The notes: generated from the letters alone by a model not told the origin. Shown: positions 7,251 to 16,988, counted from the first letter of the stretch. The stretch is DNA of 41,439 nucleotides from Sediminibacterium sp. (GCA_027490265.1 JAIXYL010000136.1:1-41439), one strand, 5' to 3'. Translations and numbers: made by a program.

Positions 7251-9899
7251 ATGGAAGAGAACTTAATACCGGAACAAACCAACGACAACGACCGCATTAT
7301 TCAGGTCAACATTGAAGAGCAAATGAAGACCGCTTACATTGACTATTCAATGTCGGTTATTGTAGGTAGAGCATTGCCCGATGTAAGGGATGGATTTAAA
7401 CCTGTGCATCGTCGCGTGTTGTATGCCATGAACGAGTTGGGCAATAACAGCAATAAGCCTTTTAAAAAGTCTGCCCGTATTGTGGGAGAAGTGATGGGTA
7501 AATATCACCCACATGGTGACAGTGCTATTTATGATACCCTGGTGCGTATGGCACAGGAGTGGACTATGCGCTATACATTGGTTGATCGACAAGGTAACTT
7601 TGGTAACCAAGATGGTGATCCACCGGCTGCCATGCGTTATACGGAAGCAAGGTTGCAGAAGATTGCGGAATCCATGCTAGACGATATTGAAAAAGAAACG
7701 GTAGACTTTCAATTGAATTTTGATGATTCATTAGAAGAACCAACAGTCTTGCCAACGCGCATTCCTCAATTGTTGGTGAATGGTTCATCAGGTATTGCCG
7801 TAGGGATGGCTACCAATATGATGCCGCATAATTTGAGCGAAGTCATTGATGGTTGCGTAGCTTATGTAGACAACCGAGATATTACCATAGAAGAATTAAT
7901 GAATTATGTAAAAGCCCCAGATTTTCCAACAGGCGGGGTGATTTACGGGATGGAAGGCGTTCGTCAGGCATTGATGACCGGACGAGGCCGTGTGGTAGTA
8001 AGAGGCAAATGCAATGTAGAAACCAAGCCCAATGGACGCGAAATGATTGTGATCACAGAAGTGCCTTACCAGGTCAGTCGTGACACATTAACGGATCGCA
8101 TTGGTCAATTGGCGATTAACAAAGTAGTAGAAGGTATTTCAGACGTTGGTAACCAAAGTAATAAAGATGGTACGCGTATTGTTGTTGAGTTAAAGAAGGA
8201 TGCGGTGGCACAAGTGGTCATCAATCAACTATACAAATACACCGAGTTACAAACCAGCTATGGTATTAACAATGTAGCATTGAGCAATGGCCGCCCTGGC
8301 ATTATGAATTTACGTGACCTCATTAAAGCGTTCATTGAATTCAGAATGGAAGTGGTGATTCGCAGAGCCAAATTTGAATTAAGAAAAGCGGAAGAACGGG
8401 CCCATGTTTTAGAAGGCTATTTAAAAGCATTGGATCATTTGGATGAAGTGATTCGCTTGATTCGTGCGAGCAGAACACCTGATGAAGCCAAGGAAGCTTT
8501 GATGACCAAGAGTAAAGAAGAGCGTTGGTATTTGAATTCAGCCATGTTTACTGATTTAACTACCGACTTGTACAATCAGGTTGAAGGGCTGTCTGAAATA
8601 CAAGCGAAAGCCATATTGGAATTGCGTTTACAGCGATTGACAGGCATGGAGCGCGATAAAATTATTGAAGAATTCAATGGGCTTATTGCTACCATTAAGG
8701 ATTTGAAAGCCTTGTTGGCCAATGAAGATTTGCGCTACGCTTTAATTAAAAAAGAATTACTAGAAGTTAAAGATAAATTTGGTGACGAGCGTAAAAGCGA
8801 AATTCAATATTTAGCAGATGAAATGCGTATTGAAGACCTTATTGAAGACGAAGATGTGGTGATTACCATTTCTCATTTGGGTTATATCAAGCGCACTTCT
8901 GCAACGGAATATCGTCAACAAAAAAGAGGTGGCAGAGGCGCCGTTGGATCAAAAACCCGTGAAGAAGATTTCGTAGAACATTTGTTTGTTGCGTCTACCC
9001 ATGATACCATTTTATTCTTTACAGAAAAAGGGCGTTGCTATTGGATGCGCGTGTATGAAATTCCAGAAGGAGAGAAGCAAAGCAAGGGTAGAGCCATTCA
9101 GAACTTGATTCAATTGCCAGGTGATGATAAAGTAAAAGCCATCATCAATGTTAAAAATATTGCGGATACCGACTTCGTGCAAAACCATTTTATCGTGCTA
9201 TGTACCAAGCAAGGCATCATCAAGAAAACATCATTAGAAGATTTCAGTAGACCGAGAGCTAATGGGGTAAATGCCATCACGATTGTAGAAGGGGATGAAT
9301 TGTTGGAAGCAAGACTGACCAATGGTTCTAGCGAAATCATGTTGGCTGTGAAAAGTGGTAGAGCCATTCGTTTCCCAGAAGAAAAGGTAAGATCAACGGG
9401 CAGAGGTGCCATTGGTGTTGCAGGTATTGAAGTGGATGATGCTACAGACGAAGTGGTTGGCATGATTTGTGTAAACAAGGAAGACGCCGAAAGAACCATT
9501 TTAGTTGTGAGTGAAAAAGGCTTTGGCAAAAGAACCGCTATTGAAGATTATCGCATCACCAATAGAGGCGGAAAAGGGGTGAAGACCATTAATGTAACCG
9601 AAAAAACCGGTAGCTTAGTAGGCATTTTGTATGTAAAAGAAGTGGAGGATTTAATCATCACTTGCAAATCTGGTATTACCATTAGAACGGGTATTGCTGA
9701 AATTAGAGAAGCAGGAAGGGCTACACAAGGGGTTAAATTAATTCGATTAGATGAGGGTGATGAAATTGCTGCTATCTCACAAATTGAAGAGCAAGTAGTA
9801 GAGGAATCAATCGACCCAATCAATGAAATAACTGATGCTGGTGAAACAGCTGAAAGTGCTGATACAACTGAACCTATTGATGATCAACCAACCAATTAA
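7251..9899 (+). CDS. gyrA: DNA gyrase subunit A
   Basis: Type IIA topoisomerase subunit, 882 residues, which with GyrB introduces negative supercoils. The breakage-reunion domain holds the catalytic tyrosine Y130 in [10 protein letters not shown]. The quinolone-determining region reads [17 protein letters not shown] with S91 and D95 where Escherichia coli has S83 and D87, i.e. the sensitive-type residues. The GyrA box in the C-terminal DNA-wrapping propeller reads KRGGRGAVG, which separates it from ParC. About the last 40 residues form an acidic, Thr/Glu-rich tail. Probably first gene of a transcript that continues into the TPR-like gene 22 bases downstream. Full length and intact. Confidence 0.97.
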   Translation: MEENLIPEQTNDNDRIIQVNIEEQMKTAYIDYSMSVIVGRALPDVRDGFKPVHRRVLYAMNELGNNSNKPFKKSARIVGEVMGKYHPHGDSAIYDTLVRMAQEWTMRYTLVDRQGNFGNQDGDPPAAMRYTEARLQKIAESMLDDIEKETVDFQLNFDDSLEEPTVLPTRIPQLLVNGSSGIAVGMATNMMPHNLSEVIDGCVAYVDNRDITIEELMNYVKAPDFPTGGVIYGMEGVRQALMTGRGRVVVRGKCNVETKPNGREMIVITEVPYQVSRDTLTDRIGQLAINKVVEGISDVGNQSNKDGTRIVVELKKDAVAQVVINQLYKYTELQTSYGINNVALSNGRPGIMNLRDLIKAFIEFRMEVVIRRAKFELRKAEERAHVLEGYLKALDHLDEVIRLIRASRTPDEAKEALMTKSKEERWYLNSAMFTDLTTDLYNQVEGLSEIQAKAILELRLQRLTGMERDKIIEEFNGLIATIKDLKALLANEDLRYALIKKELLEVKDKFGDERKSEIQYLADEMRIEDLIEDEDVVITISHLGYIKRTSATEYRQQKRGGRGAVGSKTREEDFVEHLFVASTHDTILFFTEKGRCYWMRVYEIPEGEKQSKGRAIQNLIQLPGDDKVKAIINVKNIADTDFVQNHFIVLCTKQGIIKKTSLEDFSRPRANGVNAITIVEGDELLEARLTNGSSEIMLAVKSGRAIRFPEEKVRSTGRGAIGVAGIEVDDATDEVVGMICVNKEDAERTILVVSEKGFGKRTAIEDYRITNRGGKGVKTINVTEKTGSLVGILYVKEVEDLIITCKSGITIRTGIAEIREAGRATQGVKLIRLDEGDEIAAISQIEEQVVEESIDPINEITDAGETAESADTTEPIDDQPTN

Positions 9900-9921
9900 G
9901 TACACGATAAAAAACAACCAT

Positions 9922-11289
9922 ATGAAGTATTTTTTTTCCCTGTTGTTAAGCGTAGCCATTGTTACCGTTGCTACAGCACAGGATTTCAAAAAAGTTGAAA
10001 CCGCTGTTTATTTAAAAAAGTTTGAAGATGCCAAAACGGAAATTGACAAAGCCATGGCGGACCCTAAAAACCAAACTAAACCTGATGGGTATTATTGGAA
10101 ATCTAGAATTTATGCGGCATTGTTTCAAAATGCCACTACTAGAGCAAAGTATCCAAATGCAGTAGAAGATGCCCATGCAGCTTTTATAAAATATGCTGAG
10201 TTAGAACCAAGCTTAGCTAAAGTAAAAGAAAAAGGCGCTGATGGGTATTTTGATATGTATGCAACCTCATTTGGCGAAGGGATCAATAGCTTTAAAGACA
10301 AGAAGTATGAGAATGCCTCTAAGGAGTTTGAAAAAGCAGTGATTTATAGTGACTATATCTTTAAAAATAAGTGGGCCAGCTCTCAACAACCTTTTGATAC
10401 AACCTCTATTTTGTATTGCGCATATTCATTTCAAAATGCACAAAAGCCTGCTGATGCAGTAAAATATTATACTCGCTTAGCTGAGAGCAAAGTAAAAGGT
10501 GAGGGGTTTGCTGATATTTATAAATATTTGATTGATTACAATACCAAGCAAAAAAATAAAGAAGGATTTGAGAAATATCTAGCTATTGGAAGAGAAGTAT
10601 ATCCTGAAGAAAATTGGGAAGATTTTGAAATTGAATACATCGATCAGAATTATGATTTAGCAGGCAAAACGGCCTTGTATGATGAGTTAGATGCAGCTGG
10701 CAAATTGTCTGAAAGTAAATACTTGCAATTCGGGGATGTATTTGTTTCAGTTAGAAACAATGAAGGCGTAGACAGTTTAACCATTGATAAATACAATCGC
10801 AAAGCCATTGATGCATTCAAAAAAGCCTATGGCAAAAACAACAATAACGCCATTGCAGCTTTCAATGTGGGGGTAACTTATTACAACTTCTTTAATTTGG
10901 AAGACGATAAGTATGCTGCCAATATTAAAAAGTTACAAGAGTTAAATGCTAACAAACCTGTTGTTAAGGATCCAAAGAAAAAAGTAGCTGCAGAAGCCGA
11001 ACACAAAGCTAAAGTTGATGCCATCAAAGCTGCAAATGCCGCCATTGAAAAAGTATCTATGGAAAATGTAGACGTGGCTGCTGAATGGTTAACCAAATCA
11101 TACATGATTTTAAAGGACAAATCACCGCGCAGCAATACAGAGCGCAGCGTAATCAATAAATCAGTTGACTTTATTGCCAATATTTATTACTATAAAATGG
11201 GTAAAGTAAGAGGTAAGGACGCTAAATTGTTCGACACTTACGAAGCCAAGTATAAAGAATTTGATGCATTGCATTCTACATTCAAATAA
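9922..11289 (+). CDS. Secreted TPR-like repeat protein of unknown function
   Basis: Exported protein of 455 residues. The start at 9922 gives a clean signal peptide (MKYFFSLLLSVAIVTVATAQ, cleavage likely before Q20); an earlier in-frame ATG at 9835 lies within the gyrA tail and is rejected. The mature protein is alpha-helical with tetratricopeptide-like pairs, for example KYENASKEFEKAVIYSDYIFK, NAQKPADAVKYYTRLAESK and NNNAIAAFNVGVTYYNFF. Near the C-terminus is a Lys/Ala-rich, probably coiled segment (KKKVAAEAEHKAKVDAIKAA). Such proteins usually scaffold others in the periplasm or at the outer membrane; no specific role can be assigned. It follows gyrA closely and precedes the sugar dehydrogenase by 3 bases. 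Confidence 0.8.
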   Translation: MKYFFSLLLSVAIVTVATAQDFKKVETAVYLKKFEDAKTEIDKAMADPKNQTKPDGYYWKSRIYAALFQNATTRAKYPNAVEDAHAAFIKYAELEPSLAKVKEKGADGYFDMYATSFGEGINSFKDKKYENASKEFEKAVIYSDYIFKNKWASSQQPFDTTSILYCAYSFQNAQKPADAVKYYTRLAESKVKGEGFADIYKYLIDYNTKQKNKEGFEKYLAIGREVYPEENWEDFEIEYIDQNYDLAGKTALYDELDAAGKLSESKYLQFGDVFVSVRNNEGVDSLTIDKYNRKAIDAFKKAYGKNNNNAIAAFNVGVTYYNFFNLEDDKYAANIKKLQELNANKPVVKDPKKKVAAEAEHKAKVDAIKAANAAIEKVSMENVDVAAEWLTKSYMILKDKSPRSNTERSVINKSVDFIANIYYYKMGKVRGKDAKLFDTYEAKYKEFDALHSTFK

Positions 11290-11292
11290 ATT

Positions 11293-12444
11293 ATGATTAA
11301 ACAAATTATCATTAGTGCAACCGTATTCATGGCATTGTCTTGTTCAACAAAAAAACAAGACGGTGCTGTGGAATACAACGGACAATCTGTAAACGAACCT
11401 ACGGTAAAAACCTTTGAGTTATTGAGAGGTTATGAAGTCATTTGGGGAATGGATTTTTTACCCAATGGAGATTTGCTGTTTACAGAAAAAAAAGGCAAGC
11501 TTCATAGAAAGTCAGGTGATAAAATCACTGAAATCACCGGTTTGCCTGAAATCAACACCAGTGGTCAGGGTGGATTATTAGATGTTCGTGTGTCGCCGCA
11601 ATACAGCAGCAACGGGTATATATTTATCAGCTATGCGGGCAATTTCCCTGGCGGTGGCGGCAGTTATAATTTGTTGCGATTTAAATTGGTGAATGATCAA
11701 ATTACTGAACCTAAAATTTTATTGACATCTAATTCTGCCAATACGATGACTGGGCATTATGGCAGTAGAATTGATTTTGATGAGTCTGGATTGTTATACG
11801 TTAGTATTGGAGAAGGAGGCAGCACGAGTTATGGTGGCGCCAATTCACCCAATAAAAATGCACAAGACGTAAACAGTACTTGGGGTAAAGTACATCGCAT
11901 AACGCAGGATGGAACCATTCCTACAGGCAACCCCGTATTGCCCGGTAATTCAGCCCCCACAACAGTTTTTTCATACGGCCATCGCAATCCACAAGGCTTG
12001 GTCTATAATCCATTCACCAAAGAAATTTGGGAAGCAGAACATGGACCAAAAGGCGGTGATGAAGTCAATATTGTAAGAGCCGGCAATAACTATGGTTGGC
12101 CATTGGTGTCTTACGGCGTTAATTACGACGATAAGCCAGTATCTGCAAGCCCAACCATGGCGGGCGTTACAGATCCTGTTCATAAATGGGTACCATCCAT
12201 TGGCGCCTGTGGTATGGCATTTATAACAGACAAAAAATTCAAAAGCTGGACCGGTAATTTATTAGTAGGCGGTTTGGCATTGCAATATTTGGCACGCTTA
12301 GAAATCAAGGACAACAAAGTGGTGAAAGAACACAAACTCCTTGATAAAGTTGGCCGCATTCGTCATGTGCGTCAAGCACCAGACGGTTCAATTTATGTTT
12401 CCATAGAAGGACCGGGTAGGATTGTACGATTGGTTCCTGAGTAA
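11293..12444 (+). CDS. PQQ-dependent sugar dehydrogenase-like lipoprotein
   Basis: Envelope protein of 383 residues related to soluble aldose sugar / glucose-sorbosone dehydrogenases (GSDH family, YliI-like), six-bladed beta-propellers that oxidise sugars with PQQ. The N-terminus is a lipoprotein signal with lipobox ALSC ending at C17. Family signatures: GMDFLPNGDLLFTEKKGKL near 48-66, GQGGLLDVRVSPQY, GHYGSRIDFDESGLLYVSIGEGG, FSYGHRNPQGL, and EHGPKGGDEVNIVRAGNNYGWP as a strong hallmark. Whether the cell makes PQQ cannot be judged here; some members of the family have no proven sugar oxidation. It is the last gene of the gyrA run and is followed by a strong intrinsic terminator. Confidence 0.87.
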   Translation: MIKQIIISATVFMALSCSTKKQDGAVEYNGQSVNEPTVKTFELLRGYEVIWGMDFLPNGDLLFTEKKGKLHRKSGDKITEITGLPEINTSGQGGLLDVRVSPQYSSNGYIFISYAGNFPGGGGSYNLLRFKLVNDQITEPKILLTSNSANTMTGHYGSRIDFDESGLLYVSIGEGGSTSYGGANSPNKNAQDVNSTWGKVHRITQDGTIPTGNPVLPGNSAPTTVFSYGHRNPQGLVYNPFTKEIWEAEHGPKGGDEVNIVRAGNNYGWPLVSYGVNYDDKPVSASPTMAGVTDPVHKWVPSIGACGMAFITDKKFKSWTGNLLVGGLALQYLARLEIKDNKVVKEHKLLDKVGRIRHVRQAPDGSIYVSIEGPGRIVRLVPE

Positions 12445-12471
12445 TTTCATTTTTATATGTTACAATATGGG

Positions 12472-12502
12472 ATGGCTATTCAATTGAGTAGCCATTTTTT
12501 TT
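12472..12502 (+). terminator. Intrinsic terminator after the sugar dehydrogenase gene
   Basis: Ten-base-pair stem ATGGCTATTC / GAGTAGCCAT (one T-G wobble) with an AATT loop, followed directly by a run of eight T including the last stem base. It lies 27 bases after the stop codon at 12444 and separates the gyrA transcript from the glycosylasparaginase gene. The rest of the gap up to 12679 is AT-rich with no further gene seen. Confidence 0.88.
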
Positions 12503-12679
12503 CTTCCCATTCTGTTGTGCGCTATTTAACATAATATTAATTATAAGAATAAATATATGATCTAAATGTATTGATAATCAGTTTGTTAATCGAATTTGTG
12601 CTGTGTTTTATGCCTGTAGCGCTGTGCAATAACAAAACAATCCTTACATTTAGAAACTTGAATTTAAAACAACCCAAAC

Positions 12680-13693
12680 ATGTTTTCTAGAAGACGATTT
12701 TTACAAGTTGGTAGCCTTGGATTAGGCAGTTTTTCTATTGCTGGTTTTGCACCAAAAATGGCTGGCAAAAAGCCAATAGTTTTATCTACTTGGGATGCTG
12801 GTATCAGAGCCAATAAAGCTGCCTGGGAAGTTTTGAAAAACAATGGTCGGGCTTTGGACGCTGTTGAAAAAGGTGTGATGGTCACTGAGAGCGAACAGAA
12901 TTGTTGTGTAGGATTAGGGGCTAATCCGGACAGAGATGGTTATGTTACTTTAGATGCGTCCATTATGGATGAATATGCCAATTGTGGCAGCGTGGCTTGT
13001 TTAGAGCGCATTAAACATCCCATTTCTGTTGCTCGTAAAGTTATGGAAAATACGCCGCATGTTATGTTGGTGGGACAAGGTGCGCAACAATTTGCCTTGT
13101 CGCAGGGCTTTACTTTAGAAAAAGAAGGTTTGTCTGAAGGTGCCGAAAGAGAATACAAAAAATGGCTTCAAAAAAGCGAGTACAAACCCGGCATTAATCG
13201 AGAAAACAAGGAAAACCAAATAGCATCGGCTCCTGCCCGATTGTCTGATGGCTCTTGGAATCATGATACCATTGGCATGATTGCATTGGATGCCAATGGT
13301 AATTTAAGTGGCAGTTGCACCACCAGTGGTATGGGTTTTAAAATGAGGGGTCGTGTGGGTGATTCGCCCATCATTGGTGCTGGCTTATTTGTAGACAATG
13401 AAGTGGGTGCTGTTGTAGCCACAGGCCAAGGCGAAGATATCATTAGAATGGGTGGTGCGCATACAGTTTTAGAATTCATGCGTCAAGGATTATCACCCGA
13501 GATGGCTTGCAAAAAAGCCATTGAACGTTTATTGAAAATTAAAGGCGCTAAAGCCAAAGAGATTCAAGCTTGTATGATTGCCATCAACAAACAAGGTGCA
13601 TATGGTGGGTATGCTTTGCAAAAAGGCTTCAATTATGCTGTTTGTTATGCTGATGATCAAAACATTTTAGTGGATAGTAAATTCTTGATTTAA
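12680..13693 (+). CDS. Tat-exported N4-(beta-N-acetylglucosaminyl)-L-asparaginase (glycosylasparaginase)
   Basis: Ntn-hydrolase of 337 residues predicted to cleave the GlcNAc-Asn bond left after proteolysis of N-glycoproteins. It closely resembles the Elizabethkingia (Flavobacterium) meningosepticum enzyme: substrate tryptophan in STWDAG (W38), autoprocessing site N-H-D-T with T197 as new N-terminal nucleophile, R225 and D228 in GRVGDSP, and T248-G249 in ATGQG. The precursor should split into alpha and beta chains before T197. The N-terminus is a twin-arginine signal (SRRRFLQVG, then a hydrophobic stretch), so it should be exported folded. Its TAA overlaps the cutC ATG (TAATG), indicating coupling. 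Plain isoaspartyl peptidase or L-asparaginase is less likely given these matches. Confidence 0.9.
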   Translation: MFSRRRFLQVGSLGLGSFSIAGFAPKMAGKKPIVLSTWDAGIRANKAAWEVLKNNGRALDAVEKGVMVTESEQNCCVGLGANPDRDGYVTLDASIMDEYANCGSVACLERIKHPISVARKVMENTPHVMLVGQGAQQFALSQGFTLEKEGLSEGAEREYKKWLQKSEYKPGINRENKENQIASAPARLSDGSWNHDTIGMIALDANGNLSGSCTTSGMGFKMRGRVGDSPIIGAGLFVDNEVGAVVATGQGEDIIRMGGAHTVLEFMRQGLSPEMACKKAIERLLKIKGAKAKEIQACMIAINKQGAYGGYALQKGFNYAVCYADDQNILVDSKFLI

Positions 13694-14418
13694 TGGCGAT
13701 GATTTTAGAGATCTGTGTGTTTAATGTTGCCACAGCTGTTGCGGCTGAGCAAGCTGGTGCCGACCGTATTGAATTGTGTGAAAACTATGCGAATGGCGGC
13801 ACTACGCCTTCTTATGGATATTTAAAAACAGTAAGAGAAAAAATTGGGATTCCTGTATTCCCAATGATTCGCCCCAGAGGCGGTGATTATTATCATACCA
13901 AAGATGAAATTGAGATTATTCGAAAAGACATTTTGCTTTGTAAGGAACTCCAATTTGATGGTGTAGTATTTGGGTTACTCAATCAAGACGGAACCATCGA
14001 TCAAGAAAACACGGCCCGTTTGGTGGAAGCCGCTTACCCATTAGATGTTACTTTTCATCGGGCATTTGATCGTTGCAAAAATCCGTTAGATGCGCTTGAA
14101 ACCCTTGTCCAGTGCGGTTGTACAAGATTATTGACCAGCGGTCAACATTCCAAAGTAACGGATGGATTACCCTTAGTGAAAACTTTAGTGGAACAAGCCA
14201 ATGATCGCATCATCATTATGCCGGGCAGTGGATTAAACAGCGATAATGTGCAAGAAATCATTGATGCAGCTGGTGTTTCAGAAGTGCATACATCTGCCAG
14301 AACAAGGGTATCTAGTCAAACAGCATTTCGCAATCCGTTGATTCCAGAGGATTTTGATATTGACTTTGTTAATGCCGATGAAATCAAAAAAATCAAAGCC
14401 ATCATCAATCCTGCTTAA
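13693..14418 (+). CDS. cutC: CutC family protein
   Basis: TIM-barrel protein of 241 residues, usual CutC length. Signatures: the N-terminal EICVFNVATAVAAEQAGADRIELCENYANGG region, FPMIRPRGGDYYHTKDEI (about 54-71), FDGVVFGLL, TFHRAFDRCKNPLDALE and TRLLTSGQ. CutC was named for copper homeostasis in E. coli, but the biochemical activity is unsettled and a copper role is disputed. Coupling to an exported glycosylasparaginase by a TAATG overlap suggests a connection to glycan or amino-sugar use, which is inference only. No signal peptide; cytoplasmic. The stop shares four bases (TTAA) with the stop of convergent serA. Confidence 0.93.
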   Translation: MAMILEICVFNVATAVAAEQAGADRIELCENYANGGTTPSYGYLKTVREKIGIPVFPMIRPRGGDYYHTKDEIEIIRKDILLCKELQFDGVVFGLLNQDGTIDQENTARLVEAAYPLDVTFHRAFDRCKNPLDALETLVQCGCTRLLTSGQHSKVTDGLPLVKTLVEQANDRIIIMPGSGLNSDNVQEIIDAAGVSEVHTSARTRVSSQTAFRNPLIPEDFDIDFVNADEIKKIKAIINPA

Positions 14419-15653
14419 TACAGCATTCTCACTTTGATGGTATGTTTAACCAGTTTCAATAATTCAACTGCTTGTTTTGATAATTTTTTATCTACGTCTA
14501 ATACCACGTATCCAATGTCTTCATTGGTTTTGAGGTACTGACCTACGATGTTGATTTTATTTTTTGACAATGCAGTATTGATGGCACTTAATACACCTGG
14601 CACATTATGATGGACATGTAAAATGCGGTGTGTGCCTTCAATTGGTGGTAAGCCAATAGCCGGTACTGTATGTGAGCCATTGGTAATGCCGCGTTCTAGA
14701 TATTGAAACAATTTGATGCTTACATCTTCCCCAATATTTTGTTGTGCTTCTTCAGTAGAGCCGCCAATATGAGGGGTTAATAACACATTTTTAAGGCCTT
14801 GCATTGGGCTCTCGAAATGGTCGCCATTTTTTTCTGGTTCCCATGGAAATACGTCAATAGCAGCACCACTAATATGCTTTTCTTCTATTGCTGTAGCCAA
14901 AGCTTTTAAATCTACCACTTCTCCCCTTGAATAGTTGATTAAAATGGCACCTTGCTTCATTTGTTTGATGGCGTTTTTATTAATCAACAGTTTGGTTTGT
15001 GGTGTTTCAGGCACATGCAATGAAACGATATCCGCATGGTTTAATACTTCCTTCATATTCTTTGCGGCCGTTGCATTGCCCAATGGCAATTTGGTTTCAG
15101 TATCATAGAACAATACTTTCATCCCTAAAGCTTCTGCTAAAACACTTACTTGAGAACCAATATTTCCATATCCAATTAATCCTAAGGTCTTGCCTCTTAA
15201 TTCATAACTGCCTTTCGCTTCTTTCATCCAAATGCCTTGATGCGCAGCGGCATTTTTATCTGGAATGCGTCTGATCAACATCACGCTTGCACCTATCACC
15301 AATTCAGCAACACTGCGGGTATTGCTGTATGGGGCATTAAACACAGCAACACCTTTTTGTGTAGCTGCCTTTAGATCTACCTGATTCACGCCAATGCAAA
15401 AACAGCCAATGGCTTGTAGTTTGGTAGCCGCATCCAATACCTTTTTGGTGATCATGGTTTTTGAACGAATGCCAATTAAGTGCACGTCTTTAATTTCTTT
15501 AATCAAATCCTCTTCACTTAATGCCCCGCTTAATTTGCGAATATTCGTGTACCCATTTTGCTTAAACTGTTGGATTGCTTTGTCGCTGATATTCTCTAAA
15601 AACAGAATATTAATGCGCTCTTTAGGATAGCTCGTGCTTGCTTGCTTACTCAT
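14415..15653 (-). CDS. serA: D-3-phosphoglycerate dehydrogenase
   Basis: First enzyme of phosphorylated serine synthesis, 412 residues, converting 3-phosphoglycerate to 3-phosphohydroxypyruvate with NAD. The NAD-binding motif LIGYGNIGSQ is at about 159-168; the substrate-domain elements GCFCIGVNQVDL and FNAPYSNTRSVAELVIG precede it. Active-site regions appear as INYSRGEVVD (catalytic Arg), AIDVFPWEP (Glu) and LLTPHIGGST (His). Residues from about 340 form an ACT domain (RILHVHHNVPGVLSAINTAL), expected for feedback control by serine as in the E. coli-type short enzyme. Single minus-strand gene, divergent from the serine hydrolase gene over 117 bases. Confidence 0.95.
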   Translation of the reverse strand: MSKQASTSYPKERINILFLENISDKAIQQFKQNGYTNIRKLSGALSEEDLIKEIKDVHLIGIRSKTMITKKVLDAATKLQAIGCFCIGVNQVDLKAATQKGVAVFNAPYSNTRSVAELVIGASVMLIRRIPDKNAAAHQGIWMKEAKGSYELRGKTLGLIGYGNIGSQVSVLAEALGMKVLFYDTETKLPLGNATAAKNMKEVLNHADIVSLHVPETPQTKLLINKNAIKQMKQGAILINYSRGEVVDLKALATAIEEKHISGAAIDVFPWEPEKNGDHFESPMQGLKNVLLTPHIGGSTEEAQQNIGEDVSIKLFQYLERGITNGSHTVPAIGLPPIEGTHRILHVHHNVPGVLSAINTALSKNKINIVGQYLKTNEDIGYVVLDVDKKLSKQAVELLKLVKHTIKVRMLY

Positions 15654-15770
15654 GATTGCAAAATAATGTTATCTATTCTTATACCATACGCTTAGTTTTC
15701 CACGTTGGTAGTAAAAACTTGCTGCATGGGTTATCTTTACAGCAATTCTAACCCTATACGCTTACTATAA

Positions 15771-16988
15771 ATGTTGAGATTGATGATTGTTCCAGTACTC
15801 AGTTATGTTTTGATGGCTTGTAGCGGCTCCCCCAACCCTACTACTGATACCATTGCTGATGGGAAACCAATGGTGTATACCCACTTAAAAACATCGGAAA
15901 AAGAGGCTTATATTAATGCTATTAAACCTATTTATGAAAAGCAATTACTAAAAACAGGCTTTAATGGGGCCATTTTGATTGCCAAAAATGGGGAAGTGAT
16001 TTTTGAAGATTACCAAGGATTGATCAATTTTTCTACCAAAGAATCTATAACACCTTCATCAACATTTCATGTGGCTTCGGTGAGCAAAACTTTTACCGCA
16101 ATGACCATATTGAGGTTGATGGAGCAAAGCCGCCTCAAACTATCAGACCCTGTAGAACAATACTTACCCAGCTTTCCTTATGCAGGCATCACTTTAGAAT
16201 TGTTATTGTCTCATCGGTCTGGTTTGCCAAAGTACGATGTATTGATGGCTGGAACACGCTCGTATACCACAAGAAGAAAAAATAGAAGAGGTCGTTGGGT
16301 CAAACAAACGGTTTATGTAAAAGATCCGGTGAGTGTAACAGGATTAAGCACCAATCAAGATGTATTGCGCTTTTTGGCTGCAACCCGCCCTGCACCTGAG
16401 TCTCAGCCGAATCGTCGTTACAGTTATAACAATACAAATTTTGCTTTATTGGCCTTGGTGATTGAGAAAATAACTGGTCAAACTTATCCGCAATACATGA
16501 AAGACAGCGTGTTTAATCCCCTTGGGATGACCAACACTTATGTCTTTAGTATTAAAGACACTGGCAATTATATACCATCCTATACCCCATCTAAAAAAGC
16601 GTATCCATTAGAGAAATTGGATTGCATTTATGGCGATAAAAATGTGTACAGTACTGTGCGTGATTTATTGGCCTGGGACAAAGCCTTGTATCAAGGTAAA
16701 TTTGTGAGCATGGCTTCTCAGGCTTTGGCTTATGAGCCATTGAGCAATGAAACCAAGGGTAAACGAAATTATGGTCTTGGCTGGCATTTGTATGTAGACC
16801 CGCCTAATCCAACGGTAGTGTACCATAATGGCTGGTGGCATGGCAATAATGCCGTTTTTAGAAGATTACTCAGTGATACCGCTACCATTATCATATTGGG
16901 GAATAAATTCAACAGCAATATTTGGCAGGCTGGTAAACTCAGCGCCGTTTTTACCGATATTGAGCTTCCAGAGATGGAGGCAGAATAA
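15771..16988 (+). CDS. Class C beta-lactamase-type serine hydrolase lipoprotein
   Basis: Predicted envelope serine hydrolase of 405 residues (Beta-lactamase family PF00144). The lipoprotein signal ends in LMAC with C17. The nucleophile motif S103-V-S-K106 sits in HVASVSKTFTAM, the second motif Y219-N-N221 in YSYNNTNFALLALV, and the third, H-x-G type, probably in YHNGWWHGNNAVFRR near 343-357. An Arg/Lys-rich insertion at about 165-185 (TTRRKNRRGRWVKQ) between the first two motifs is unusual. Family members range from D-aminopeptidases and esterases to penicillin-binding proteins; the substrate cannot be told and antibiotic resistance should not be assumed. A weak 5-bp hairpin follows the gene at 17023-17038. 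Confidence 0.87.
   Translation: MLRLMIVPVLSYVLMACSGSPNPTTDTIADGKPMVYTHLKTSEKEAYINAIKPIYEKQLLKTGFNGAILIAKNGEVIFEDYQGLINFSTKESITPSSTFHVASVSKTFTAMTILRLMEQSRLKLSDPVEQYLPSFPYAGITLELLLSHRSGLPKYDVLMAGTRSYTTRRKNRRGRWVKQTVYVKDPVSVTGLSTNQDVLRFLAATRPAPESQPNRRYSYNNTNFALLALVIEKITGQTYPQYMKDSVFNPLGMTNTYVFSIKDTGNYIPSYTPSKKAYPLEKLDCIYGDKNVYSTVRDLLAWDKALYQGKFVSMASQALAYEPLSNETKGKRNYGLGWHLYVDPPNPTVVYHNGWWHGNNAVFRRLLSDTATIIILGNKFNSNIWQAGKLSAVFTDIELPEMEAE

Noticed and set aside
9110..9529. 139-codon minus-strand frame inside gyrA
   Set aside because: Fully covered by a conserved gene in another frame, no domain and no promoter of its own.
9835..9921. Longer start of the TPR-like gene inside the end of gyrA
   Set aside because: It would hide the clear signal peptide that begins at 9922.
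15771..16988. Antibiotic-resistance beta-lactamase
   Set aside because: The fold and SxxK/YxN motifs are shared with many peptidases and esterases; a lipoprotein with this basic insertion gives no sign of drug specificity.
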